DNA of 8,614 nt from an uncultured Pirellulaceae bacterium (GTDB taxonomy: Bacteria; Planctomycetota; Planctomycetia; Pirellulales; Pirellulaceae): positions 1 to 8,614 of the forward strand of contig CAMYKF010000723.1 in the NCBI GenBank assembly GCA_947258905.1, read 5' to 3'. The notes beneath the pieces are model-generated. The model had not been told where the DNA came from, ran no database searches, and saw only the letters and a program-made list of their open reading frames with translations. Shown here piece by piece: positions 1 to 7,216 of the stretch (position 1 is its first letter; the number at the start of each line of letters is the position of its first letter). A program made the translations under genes and the position numbers.

Positions 1-1782
1 CGTAAGAACGATACCGGAAAGCAGATCGTCTTCGAAATTGCCGGTGGTTTTTCCATCGACCGTGCCGACGGTTTCGGCGCCGTCCAGATAACCTTCCGGC
101 GTATACTCGCGAACCGAATACTCTCCGGGAACCAGTCCGCTAAAGGCGTAGTTGCCGTTGGCGTCGGTCGTGGTCTTGCCGATCACATCGCCGTTGGCGT
201 TCAGCAGTTCCAGTTCGACTCCTTCCAACGGCAGATCGCCGCTGCCGGGATCAAACGTGCAGTCGCCGTTGACGTCGGCATGCACCGTACCGGAAATGGA
301 ACCGAGGCGGATTTCGCCAAAGTTGTAGTGGTCGCCCGTTTCGCCTTCCAGCAGGTTCACGTAGCAGAAGGCGTCATCCTCGATTTGACCGCTGGGCGAA
401 CCAGCGACTGAACCGAGCGATTCCTTGCCGTCCACATAGTCGGTCGGCTGGACTTCCACGATCTTGTACTCGCCGGCATACAGGTCTTCGAAACAGTACC
501 GTCCGTTGGCGTCCGTCGTCGTGGTGGCTATCAGTTCTTCATTGGCGTCATACAACTCGATCACGGTGCCTTCGATGCCTTGTTCACCAGGATCGAAACC
601 GCCGTCGTTGTTCAAGTCGTACCACACGTAGCCCTTGACGGATGCGGGCAGGTGTTCGCAGAAGTTGTACATCGTGCCGGCGTCGCCCGATCCGAGAACG
701 ATGTTCGCGAACCGATCGTTGGTGGGACTGAAACCGGCTGCCTGTCCGTCGACCTGGCCCAGCGATTCAGCGCCGTCCAGATAACCATCGGGCTGGACCT
801 CGACAACGGAGTACGTGCCCGTTCTCAGATTCTCAAACTTATAGTGGCCTTCATCATCGGTGAACGTCGAGGCCACGAGATTGCCGCTGCTATCGAACAA
901 CTGGACTTCCACACCGGCAATCGCGCGATGGTTCGGATCGGTGGGATCAATGCAATCGCCTTCGGGAGTCGCCAGACTGACGAAACCGCTGATCGAAGCC
1001 GGCTTGAGTTCGCCAAAGTTGTATTCGATGCCGTCATCGCCGGCACACAGTTCAATCGTGTTGAACTTGTCATTAACCTTGTCGCCGACCGTTGAACCAT
1101 CGATCGTGCCCACGGTGTCCTTGCCGTCTACGAAATCGACCAGCGGATTGGAGCCGACGGGATAGTTGTTAATCTCGGTGACTTCGTAGATTCCCGGCGG
1201 CAGACCGGTCACGTCGTAGTGCCCGTTGGCATCAGTGCGTACAAAGATTGGCTCCGTGGCGACAAACGGATCCGCGATCGTCGCATCCTTGGCGCCGATC
1301 CGCGTCACCTGAATCAGCACGTTGGCGATTCCTTCCTCACCGGGATCCATGCTGCCGTCGTCATTGCGGTCGTGGTACACGTTGCCGGCGATGGTGGCAG
1401 GCAGTACCTCACAGAAATCGTAGTCCTCGGCCGCGGTGCCACCGAGTGGAATGTCAATGTCGCCGATGATGTTCTGCTGGTTGTTGGCATCGGTTAATAC
1501 GTCACCATCGGTCACGCCCTCGACGGTGCCCGCTTCGGCGCCGACGTCCAGGTAACCATCCGGCTGATCCTCGATCAGACGGAACTTGCCGGGCGTCAGG
1601 CCCAGTTCCCGGCCAAACCCGTAATCACCGCTGGCGTCGGTCGTGGTGGTGGAAACCGTTTCATACTGGCCGGTATCGCTGTTGAATTTCTGCAGCGTGA
1701 TGAGGACGCCTTCGATCCCTTCTTCGCCGGCATCCTGTTCACAGTTGATGTTTTCGTCGTGGTAGACGGTGCCGGAAATTTC
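1..1782 (-). repeat. Five tandem SdrD B-like protein repeats (114-133 residues), last one partial
   Basis: Tandem repeats at residues about 276-403, 404-536, 537-654, 655-768 and 769 to the window edge. All share the strand motif SxSGxV, an acidic DxNxD-type loop, the TTDANGxY turn and the YLDGxExxGxVdG segment. The repeats are diverged at the DNA level, so this is an old duplication rather than a recent expansion. Odd and even copies differ systematically: odd copies have Cys in the acidic loop (C289, C552, C783) and, where complete, an FCE end (C399, C650); even copies have Gly in both places (loop DG, end NFGE). Confidence 0.85.
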
Positions 1783-2607
1783 GATCGGCTTGGGCACGAG
1801 ATCATAGGCATCAATGGCAGCCGCATTACGGTTGGCTTGCCCCTGCTCGTTGTCTCGCACCAGATCGAGAATGCCGTTGGAAACCGCTTCGCCTTCGGCC
1901 AGCAGCAGATCGTATTCGTCAAAGAACGTGCCCTCGAACTGTTGCTGCGACTGTCCGTCTTGCAGAACCGTCTGCACCTGCAGGTCGCGTTCCTCAAACG
2001 TGTAGTTTTCGTCAACGAAGGTCGCTTCGAAATGCGTACCTTCGAACTCAACACCGGACGCAATCTTGTCGTTGCGGAGCTGTTCTACTTCGTCAACGTC
2101 GATCGTGAAGGCAAGTTTGTCGCCAGCTTCAAAATTGCGAACGTTAACCGTCAGCTGCAGCCCGTTATTGGCGATGCTGACACCGAGAATATCGTCCGCG
2201 TTAACCCCGACGGATCCGCCCGCGTGGAACTGGAATCCATGGAACTCGCCAGCCCCGGGCTGGGCTCCGTCCACATCAAAGAACATGTCGCCATTGGACA
2301 ATCCGCCACTGAGATCCTGATCGCCATTGAGGACGAACTGGGTCATTTGTGTCGTGTCAGCACCACCCTGGAAGGTGACTTCGAAATAGTCCGGGGTGGT
2401 ATCCTGCCCGAGGTCATCTTCGAGATACGTGATACCGGCAATCACGGGGTCGGCGTCGAGCAACTGTCGCGGTTCCATCTTTTCGAAATGGCACCGGCGT
2501 TCCGTTGATTGCTTGCGATGGGCTGCGTCGAGGCGTGCCTTCCGCCCGTTTCCGGCGAATGGTCGAAAGTTATTGAAAAGTCCCAATTCAGTGCCCTCCA
2601 TGAACAT
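1..2607 (-). CDS. LEPR-XLL / SdrD B-like repeat surface protein, C-terminus beyond window
   Basis: Large secreted or cell-surface repeat protein; 869 codons are visible and the frame is still open at base 1. The ATG at 2607 is the first usable start after an in-frame TGA near 2706; an ATG two codons later (2601) is equally possible and neither has a clear Shine-Dalgarno. Residues 36-53 are basic and then carry MEPRQLLDAD, matching the LEPR-XLL motif found near the N-terminus of very large planctomycete surface proteins; there is no classical hydrophobic signal peptide. Residues 54-270 are a non-repeated acidic region. Then come five SdrD B-like / Cna-B-like beta-sandwich repeats starting near 276, 404, 537, 655 and 769, each with a start like SISGTV, a loop of the type DxNxDGxxDPGEEGI (probable Ca2+ site), TDANGxYxFxxLxPGxY, and PDGYLDGAEtxGTVdG. 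Nine cysteines are spaced regularly. The function is probably structural or adhesive (inferred). It lies 112 bases after the WD40 gene on the same strand. Confidence 0.9.
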   Translation of the reverse strand, partial: MFMEGTELGLFNNFRPFAGNGRKARLDAAHRKQSTERRCHFEKMEPRQLLDADPVIAGITYLEDDLGQDTTPDYFEVTFQGGADTTQMTQFVLNGDQDLSGGLSNGDMFFDVDGAQPGAGEFHGFQFHAGGSVGVNADDILGVSIANNGLQLTVNVRNFEAGDKLAFTIDVDEVEQLRNDKIASGVEFEGTHFEATFVDENYTFEERDLQVQTVLQDGQSQQQFEGTFFDEYDLLLAEGEAVSNGILDLVRDNEQGQANRNAAAIDAYDLVPKPIEISGTVYHDENINCEQDAGEEGIEGVLITLQKFNSDTGQYETVSTTTTDASGDYGFGRELGLTPGKFRLIEDQPDGYLDVGAEAGTVEGVTDGDVLTDANNQQNIIGDIDIPLGGTAAEDYDFCEVLPATIAGNVYHDRNDDGSMDPGEEGIANVLIQVTRIGAKDATIADPFVATEPIFVRTDANGHYDVTGLPPGIYEVTEINNYPVGSNPLVDFVDGKDTVGTIDGSTVGDKVNDKFNTIELCAGDDGIEYNFGELKPASISGFVSLATPEGDCIDPTDPNHRAIAGVEVQLFDSSGNLVASTFTDDEGHYKFENLRTGTYSVVEVQPDGYLDGAESLGQVDGQAAGFSPTNDRFANIVLGSGDAGTMYNFCEHLPASVKGYVWYDLNNDGGFDPGEQGIEGTVIELYDANEELIATTTTDANGRYCFEDLYAGEYKIVEVQPTDYVDGKESLGSVAGSPSGQIEDDAFCYVNLLEGETGDHYNFGEIRLGSISGTVHADVNGDCTFDPGSGDLPLEGVELELLNANGDVIGKTTTDANGNYAFSGLVPGEYSVREYTPEGYLDGAETVGTVDGKTTGNFEDDLLSGIVLT
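2470..2502 (-). other. LEPR-XLL-like N-terminal sorting/export motif
   Basis: Codons 36-46 and onward of the repeat protein encode ERRCHFEKMEPRQLLDAD (residues 36-53). The pattern RR...FExMEPRxLL is the recognised N-terminal signature of giant planctomycete surface proteins. Its mechanism is not settled; a role in export or envelope targeting is inferred from its position upstream of extracellular-type domains and from the lack of a normal signal peptide. Confidence 0.75.
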
Positions 2608-2719
2608 CTGCTTAGGTGAAACCTGTGGCCGCCGGAAACTCGTTTTCGTTCTCGCGGTCGCAAGCGTTGAATTAGTTTGTGAATGCTGGTCTATGGGTGA
2701 AAATCAATAAAAAAATACT

Positions 2720-3748
2720 CTAGCGGCGAAAGATAATGGGATCCTCCAGCGAGCTGGCGATCTTTTCAGTCGTCCAGAAACTGACTCGCGTGTCGTAACT
2801 GCCCGATACCAGGACCGTGTCCTGATAATCCAGACTGGTAACGCTTCCCGTGTGGCCTTTCAGCGTGCCGGCCTGCTCGAGGTTGTCAATCTTCCAGATG
2901 TAGATCGTGTTGTCGCTGCCGGCAGTGGCAATCAGGTCGTCGTACAGGCTGCACACAGCGAACAGCTTCCCGCCATGATTCGGCAGTGTCTTGATGTTGG
3001 ATAGATCGTTCAGGTCGGTGATGTGCACCAGACGATCATCGCCACAGCTGATCAGGCGATTGTCGTTGGTGAAATCGAGCGAACGAATGCGGCGAGTGTG
3101 AATCGACAACAGATGCCGTTGCTGAATGGTCGCCACATCCCAGATTTGAATCTTGCCATTGCGACCGCCAACGGCCAGCAAGCCATCGTCATTCGACCAG
3201 GCAACCGTCCGCAGATCATTGCAGGTGGCCGTGAACTCGTTGATCAGCTCGCCGTTGTCAACTGCGTAAACGCGGACGATGTCTTCAAATCCGACTGTGG
3301 CCAGTCGCGATCCGTCATGCGACCAGGCAATGTCGGCGATCGCTGCCGGATGCGTGGCGATTTCGGTTGGACTTGTGATGTCCGACAGATTCCAGACGAT
3401 CAGCCGGCGGTCGTTGCCTCCAGTGGCCAGTTGTCCGCCGGTGGGCGAGAACCTTGCGGCGCGAACCCAGTCGGCATGTTCGATCAGTTGCCGATCAAAT
3501 CGGCCCGTGGCCCGGTCATACAGGCTGACGATGTGGTCGTCGCCAACAAAGGCTACCAGCGAACCGCCGGGCTGCAGACTGACGCTGGTGACGACCGGCG
3601 ATTTCATGTTGGTGGCGAATGGCTCCGTGCGAACCGTGGTACTATCCCAGTTAATGCCCGGATTGAATTCCTGAGCAGACAGGCCAGAAGAGAGCCCGCA
3701 CAACAGTGCGACAGCCATGACCTGGCAGAACATGCGTCGATTAGTCAT
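2720..3748 (-). CDS. Secreted WD40 repeat beta-propeller protein
   Basis: A 342-residue protein with a signal peptide at residues 1-26 (basic MTNRR, hydrophobic core VMAVALLCG, likely cut after LSAQ). Seven WD40-type repeats follow, approximately at 50-78, 89-119, 131-162, 175-205, 213-245, 256-286 and 297-326, with typical GH/H...D...W endings such as LIVWNL, IQIWDV, IYIWKI and GHTGSVTSLDYQD. Seven repeats is the number for one closed propeller. ATG 3748 was chosen because the signal peptide begins there and GGGGA lies 9 bases upstream; an in-frame TTG at 3790 would add 14 residues in front of the signal peptide. WD40 propellers are protein-interaction scaffolds, and the export signal puts this one in the periplasm or outside. 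No catalytic domain is present, so the partner is unknown. It is followed on the same strand by the large repeat protein. Confidence 0.88.
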   Translation of the reverse strand: MTNRRMFCQVMAVALLCGLSSGLSAQEFNPGINWDSTTVRTEPFATNMKSPVVTSVSLQPGGSLVAFVGDDHIVSLYDRATGRFDRQLIEHADWVRAARFSPTGGQLATGGNDRRLIVWNLSDITSPTEIATHPAAIADIAWSHDGSRLATVGFEDIVRVYAVDNGELINEFTATCNDLRTVAWSNDDGLLAVGGRNGKIQIWDVATIQQRHLLSIHTRRIRSLDFTNDNRLISCGDDRLVHITDLNDLSNIKTLPNHGGKLFAVCSLYDDLIATAGSDNTIYIWKIDNLEQAGTLKGHTGSVTSLDYQDTVLVSGSYDTRVSFWTTEKIASSLEDPIIFRR

Positions 3749-3795
3749 CGTCCTGATTCCCCAATCCAGTTTTTCGGACAAGTCAGCCAAATTTG

Positions 3796-3824
3796 CGCAT
3801 ATTAAGGCGCAGAGATATTGTCAC
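3796..3824 (-). promoter_or_regulatory. Possible sigma70-like promoter for the WD40 gene
   Basis: On the minus strand GTGACA (3824-3819) and TATGCG (3801-3796) are separated by 17 bases. The -35 box is a 5/6 match but the -10 box is weak. The inferred start of transcription, around 3789, would leave an untranslated leader of about 40 bases before ATG 3748 and would exclude the TTG at 3790 as a start. Recognition by eye only. Confidence 0.22.
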
Positions 3825-4118
3825 TCACTTCAAATATCGGACGGGGTCGGACGGTCCGTTACCGTTTGTTCGAGAAAGGGGTCGAGGACGCTGCCAGGAA
3901 TATCCGACGGGGCAAGCCGGGTAAAATGCGGCTGCGCGCAGTCGCTACAGGCGCTGCAAGTGCCGCCAAAAGGTGCCGGCGTTGCCGGGAGTGACGAAGG
4001 AATGATTCTTGCGAATCAAATTGGGTAATCGGTTTCGCAGGAATACGCGCGCAGAATCTCGCGGATGGGATGACGCTATGGATCCCGAAATGTGGGCACG
4101 ACGGCTACCTGGCTGCTA

Positions 4119-4138
4119 CCGAAGTGTTACCACTTCGG
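4119..4138. repeat. Perfect 8-bp inverted repeat with 4-base loop (REP-like or terminator hairpin)
   Basis: CCGAAGTG and CACTTCGG are separated by TTAC. Both arms are flanked by GCTAC-type sequence (GCTAC before, GGCTAC after), and CGGCTAC occurs a second time at 4102-4108, so a larger imperfect structure is possible. The hairpin lies about 50 bases past the stop of the HEAT/LRR/PDZ gene in its direction of transcription. There is no following T-run on the minus strand, so it is not a standard intrinsic terminator. A dispersed palindromic (REP-like) element is an alternative; one copy is visible here. Confidence 0.5.
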
Positions 4139-4187
4139 CTACGTGGGCCGGTTCATTGACACAACCAGCCGAATTGCAGGATCAAGC

Positions 4188-5345
4188 CTAGCGATCGCGG
4201 TCGGGGAATTGACCAAGTTCGATTTCAAGCTCAACTTCCTTGCCATCGCGTTGAACCACCGTTTTGACCTTGTCGCCGGCACGACGCGCCTGAATCGCCA
4301 GGCCGAAGTCACGAAGTTCGGTAATTTCGCGATCGGAAAAATAGACGATCACATCGCCGACTTGAAGCCCGCCGCGTTCAGCAGCGCTGTCCTTGACGAC
4401 GCGGGTCAGTCGCAGCAACTGTTCATTCCGCTCGTATTGAATGCCCAGAAACGCGCCGTTACTTATGCTGATGCGAATGTCCAGCCTTTGTGCGAGCGTA
4501 CCTGTGTTTTCGGGAGAAATTTTGGTGCCCCACAACCTGATCTGTCGCAACTGCGTCATGGCACCGAGATCATCAACGCAACCGTCATCAATGTCGGAGT
4601 AATAAATATCCAGCCTGCGCAGCGAGTCGATTTTTCGAATCCGGTCGATGGCAGCATTGGTGATGCTGGAGCGCTTGATCCTTAGCGTGCGCAGGTTCGC
4701 CCCGGCAACCTGATCGATGACTTCATCAGTAATTTCGGGGCCAAACAAGTTCAGATGGTCCATGCGGGAGATGAGGGATGTCAGGTTGAAATCGTCAAGC
4801 TTGCCCTTCCACTTTTCGTCAATGGTGACCTCGTATCGGGTAACTTGCCGTTGCCCCTCGCGATAGGTGCTGGAATCAACTTCGGCACCCAGTTCGCGCA
4901 GCTGTGCGATCGCCACATCATGCATCACTTCACTCAGGCGACTTTGTGAGGCCAGCGCAAAGGTCCGCAGGTTTTGGTCTTCGGAAGCTATCAGCTCGGT
5001 CAATGCGTTGCGGGCGGCTCTCTGGCATTCCTGCTCACCCGCAACGGCCAGTCGCGCGATAACGGCGACGGCCCGCATCTGTTTTTCTGAATCGCCCGAA
5101 CTTTCAATCGCCGCCAGTTTCAAGGGCTCGACGGCCTCCACGTCACGCTGCACGATCTCCCTCATCGCCTGCTGCCGTGCGGCAAACGTGTCCGCGCCCA
5201 GCTGCTCGATGACCTGGTCAATGGATGCTTGCTGGATTTCGGCTGTGGGATCCTGCGCGACGGTTTCTGCGGCGGTGCCCATCACCAGCAGGAAAATCAG
5301 CAGGGTGACCCGGTATAACGAGCCGGCGGCTGGCCAATTCGACAT
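4188..5345 (-). CDS. Exported HEAT-like / leucine-rich repeat / PDZ domain protein
   Basis: A 385-residue protein. Residues 1-31 form a signal peptide (hydrophobic VTLLIFLLVMG, cut near TVAQ). Residues about 41-145 are Ala/Leu/Arg-rich paired helices of HEAT-like type (LGADTFAARQQAMREIVQRD). Residues 183-293 resemble RNI-like leucine-rich repeats (LNLFGPEITDEVIDQV, LRTLRIKRSSITNAAIDRI, LRRLDIYYSDIDDGCVDDL, LRQIRLWGTKIS). Residues 297-385 form a PDZ domain: carboxylate-loop-like FLGIQY, then VVKDSAAERGGLQVGDVIVYF and a closing VVQRDGKEVELEIEL. No protease catalytic domain accompanies the PDZ, so an adaptor or substrate-binding role is inferred, in the periplasm or envelope. The ATG has only a weak GGA about 6 bases upstream. 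It is transcribed away from the methyltransferase operon. Confidence 0.85.
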   Translation of the reverse strand: MSNWPAAGSLYRVTLLIFLLVMGTAAETVAQDPTAEIQQASIDQVIEQLGADTFAARQQAMREIVQRDVEAVEPLKLAAIESSGDSEKQMRAVAVIARLAVAGEQECQRAARNALTELIASEDQNLRTFALASQSRLSEVMHDVAIAQLRELGAEVDSSTYREGQRQVTRYEVTIDEKWKGKLDDFNLTSLISRMDHLNLFGPEITDEVIDQVAGANLRTLRIKRSSITNAAIDRIRKIDSLRRLDIYYSDIDDGCVDDLGAMTQLRQIRLWGTKISPENTGTLAQRLDIRISISNGAFLGIQYERNEQLLRLTRVVKDSAAERGGLQVGDVIVYFSDREITELRDFGLAIQARRAGDKVKTVVQRDGKEVELEIELGQFPDRDR

Positions 5346-5442
5346 AGGTTTCCGATCTTTGAACAGGTTGTTGCCACCGGTGACAGAAATGTCGCATTGC
5401 TGTCGCCGTCACTGACTTATGATATGGTTGGCAGCTGCGGTG

Positions 5443-5448
5443 TATAAA
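5443..5448 (+). promoter_or_regulatory. Possible -10 element of the methyltransferase operon
   Basis: TATAAA in an A/T-rich patch of the divergent gap 5346-5510. A transcript from about 5456 would give a leader of about 55 bases before ATG 5511. The sequence 17 bases upstream (TGATAT) is a poor -35 box, so this is a tentative call. Confidence 0.25.
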
Positions 5449-5510
5449 ATCAATCCCGCTTGCCTGGTGTGCCTCGAAAGCCGTCGCAAAAAACGTGTCT
5501 TTGTCAACAA

Positions 5511-6350
5511 ATGTCGGCTTACGAACTGATTGATTTTGGCGATGGTCGCAAGCTGGAACGGCTGGGGGGACTCGTCGTGGATCGGCCGAGTCCGGCAGCC
5601 ATCGATGACCGGCCCGCCGGCGTCTGGTCGAATGTTGACGCGCGCTTCGAGCTGCGAAATCGCCACCAGGGTATTTGGCACTTTGCCGAGGACCCTCCGC
5701 ATCCGTGGACGCTTGAGACGTGGTTTGGCCGTATGCAATTGTTCCCGACGGAATTTGGGCATGTGGGCGTGTTTCCCGAACAACAGGGCAATTGGAAATG
5801 GCTGCGTGAGAGTTTGGCCGGCTCGGCGGGGCTGCGCGTATTGAACCTGTTTGCCTATACCGGCGGTTCCACCCTGGCGGCTGCAGCGACTGGCTGTCAG
5901 GTCACCCATGTCGATTCAGCGAAGAATATCGTGCGTCGTGCGCGTGAGAATGCAGCGCTGTGCGATCTTCAGGATCGACCGGTACGCTGGATCGTCGAGG
6001 ACGCACTGAAGTTCGTGCAAAGGGAAGTCAGGCGTGGAAAACAATACGACGGGGTAATCCTCGATCCTCCCAGTTACGGACACGGGCCGGCTGCCAAAAC
6101 GACCTGGAAGATCGAACGTGATTTGCCCGAGTTGCTGAAATCGCTAGGCGCGTTGATTTCGCAGTGCCGGCTGTTTTTGTTCACCTGTCATTCACCCGGA
6201 TACACGGTTGCGGTCTTGCGCAATGCGGTGGCCGATCATTTTCAAATACCGTCCAGTTGCCACGGTGGCCCGCTGGCCATTGCCACCGCCGACGGACGTT
6301 CGCTGTCCAGCGGCAATTTCCTGCGCTGGTTTGTTAAACTCGATTCATGA
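5511..6350 (+). CDS. Class I SAM-dependent RNA methyltransferase, RlmI-like, without PUA domain
   Basis: A 279-residue protein related to the C-terminal part of RlmI/RlmK-type rRNA methyltransferases. It opens with ELIDFGDGRKLERLGGLVVDRP and has the family motif HVGVFPEQQGNW at 84-95. The SAM-binding motif I is VLNLFAYTGGSTLAAA (110-125); the acidic ribose-binding residue is probably D135 (VTHVDSA), with VEDA at 162-165, and motif IV is LDPPSYG (184-190). The C-terminal FTCHSP (224-229) also fits the family. The usual N-terminal PUA domain of RlmI is absent, so the RNA target cannot be assigned. ATG 5511 was preferred over the in-frame TTG at 5460 because the conserved N-terminal motif starts right after it; no Shine-Dalgarno is seen. 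Its stop overlaps the start of the next gene by 4 bases. Confidence 0.88.
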   Translation: MSAYELIDFGDGRKLERLGGLVVDRPSPAAIDDRPAGVWSNVDARFELRNRHQGIWHFAEDPPHPWTLETWFGRMQLFPTEFGHVGVFPEQQGNWKWLRESLAGSAGLRVLNLFAYTGGSTLAAAATGCQVTHVDSAKNIVRRARENAALCDLQDRPVRWIVEDALKFVQREVRRGKQYDGVILDPPSYGHGPAAKTTWKIERDLPELLKSLGALISQCRLFLFTCHSPGYTVAVLRNAVADHFQIPSSCHGGPLAIATADGRSLSSGNFLRWFVKLDS

Positions 6351-7144
6351 AGAAAATCTCCAGCGCCGACAACCCGAGACTGAAAGCCGCCATACGACTG
6401 AAGACCAGCCGTGGCCGCAAGACGCAGCAGCGAATCATTGTCTTCGGATTGCGGGAACTGCGGCACGCCATGTCGGGCGGCATCCAGCCGCTGGAAGTCT
6501 TCGTGTGCAGCGAGTTGCTCGAGAAAAGCGACATTGAATCCCTGCAACAGCAGGCCGGCCCCGGCACACAGTTTCTGGACCTGCCCGCAGCATTGATGTC
6601 GAGACTGAAGTACGGTGAACGGCAGGACGGGGTCGTGGCCATCTGCCAGCGGCCCAATCTGGAACTGGACAAACTGCAGGTGAGTGACGATGCGCTGGTG
6701 GTCATTCTGGAATCGATCGAAAAGCCCGGCAACATCGGAGCAGTGATTCGCAGCATGGACGGCGCGGGTGCCGACATTTTGGTGCTTGCCGATTCGCAAT
6801 GTGACGTGTTGCATCCCAATTGTATTCGCGCCAGCCTCGGCGCCACATTCAGGATTCCCCTGGCCATCGCATCGACACAGCAGGTTATTGACTGGTGCCG
6901 CCAGCAGGGATTGGACATGTTTGCCACATCGGATGCGGCCAGCACGTCATATGCGGATACCAATTTAAAGGGAAAGATTGCCATCGCGTTTGGCAACGAA
7001 GCACATGGACTGTCGGACGCCTGGAATCGTGATGATATTCATCAAATCGCAATTCCCATGGCCGGAATCTCTGATAGCTTGAACATCAGCGTGGCAGCGG
7101 GCGTTATATTGTTCGAGGCACGCCGGCAAAGGTCTGCCGATTAG
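6347..7144 (+). CDS. SpoU/TrmH family (SPOUT) RNA 2'-O-ribose methyltransferase
   Basis: A 265-residue protein of the usual length for the family, which transfers a methyl group from SAM to a ribose 2'-OH in rRNA or tRNA. Residues about 5-100 form the L30e-like substrate-binding domain (NPRLKAAIRLKTSRGRK, then FGLREL). The SPOUT knot follows with its three motifs: motif 1 ESIEKPGNIGAVIRSMDGAG (122-141, N129 and R135), motif 2 IAFGNEAHGLS (213-223, E218), and motif 3 IPMAGISDSLNISVAAGV (236-253, N246). All catalytic and SAM-binding positions look intact. The first domain has FGLRE where many relatives have EGxRE. The ATGA overlap with the preceding gene indicates translational coupling. The exact RNA target cannot be read from sequence. 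The stop is TAG at 7142. Confidence 0.92.
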   Translation: MKKISSADNPRLKAAIRLKTSRGRKTQQRIIVFGLRELRHAMSGGIQPLEVFVCSELLEKSDIESLQQQAGPGTQFLDLPAALMSRLKYGERQDGVVAICQRPNLELDKLQVSDDALVVILESIEKPGNIGAVIRSMDGAGADILVLADSQCDVLHPNCIRASLGATFRIPLAIASTQQVIDWCRQQGLDMFATSDAASTSYADTNLKGKIAIAFGNEAHGLSDAWNRDDIHQIAIPMAGISDSLNISVAAGVILFEARRQRSAD

Positions 7145-7216
7145 GGAATCGTCAAAAGAAATACAAGGAACGGTCAGATCAACCGCCACTCCAACCTGCA
7201 AGACGAATTCTCGCGA

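Larger units (their letters stand above)
3749..4187. other. Gene-free 439-base intergenic region
   Basis: This gap lies between two minus-strand genes. Short frames on the plus strand here have neither recognisable domains nor a ribosome binding site. It holds the perfect hairpin at 4119-4138, a possible promoter for the WD40 gene near 3800, and a 14-base direct repeat with one mismatch (3833-3846 and 3899-3912, aatatcggacgggg versus aatatccgacgggg). No tRNA or other RNA gene fold was recognised. Confidence 0.6.

Noticed and set aside
1596..2063. Minus-strand frame of 155 codons
   Set aside because: It is on the same strand as the surface protein gene but in another frame, and is Ser/Arg/Pro-rich as expected of an out-of-frame reading.
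1759..2508. Plus-strand open frame of 249 codons
   Set aside because: It is antisense to the LEPR-XLL/SdrD-like gene, whose frame shows clear domain motifs; the antisense product has no recognisable motif.
2700..2719. T-run (minus strand) right after the WD40 stop codon, considered as a terminator
   Set aside because: No G/C-rich stem precedes the T-run, so it does not meet the criteria of an intrinsic terminator.
3023..3805. Plus-strand frame of 260 codons
   Set aside because: Antisense to the WD40 gene, which has seven clear repeats and a signal peptide.
3833..3912. 14-base direct repeat with one mismatch upstream of the WD40 gene
   Set aside because: Only two diverged copies, 66 bases apart; too little to claim an operator or a repeat array.
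4092..4685. Plus-strand frame of 197 codons
   Set aside because: It starts in the hairpin region and runs antisense through the PDZ/LRR part of the exported protein; no domain is visible.
5409..5909. Minus-strand frame of 166 codons
   Set aside because: Antisense to the RlmI-like methyltransferase and without any motif.
6242..6996. Two overlapping minus-strand frames of 190 and 220 codons
   Set aside because: Antisense to the SpoU-type methyltransferase, whose three SPOUT motifs are intact.
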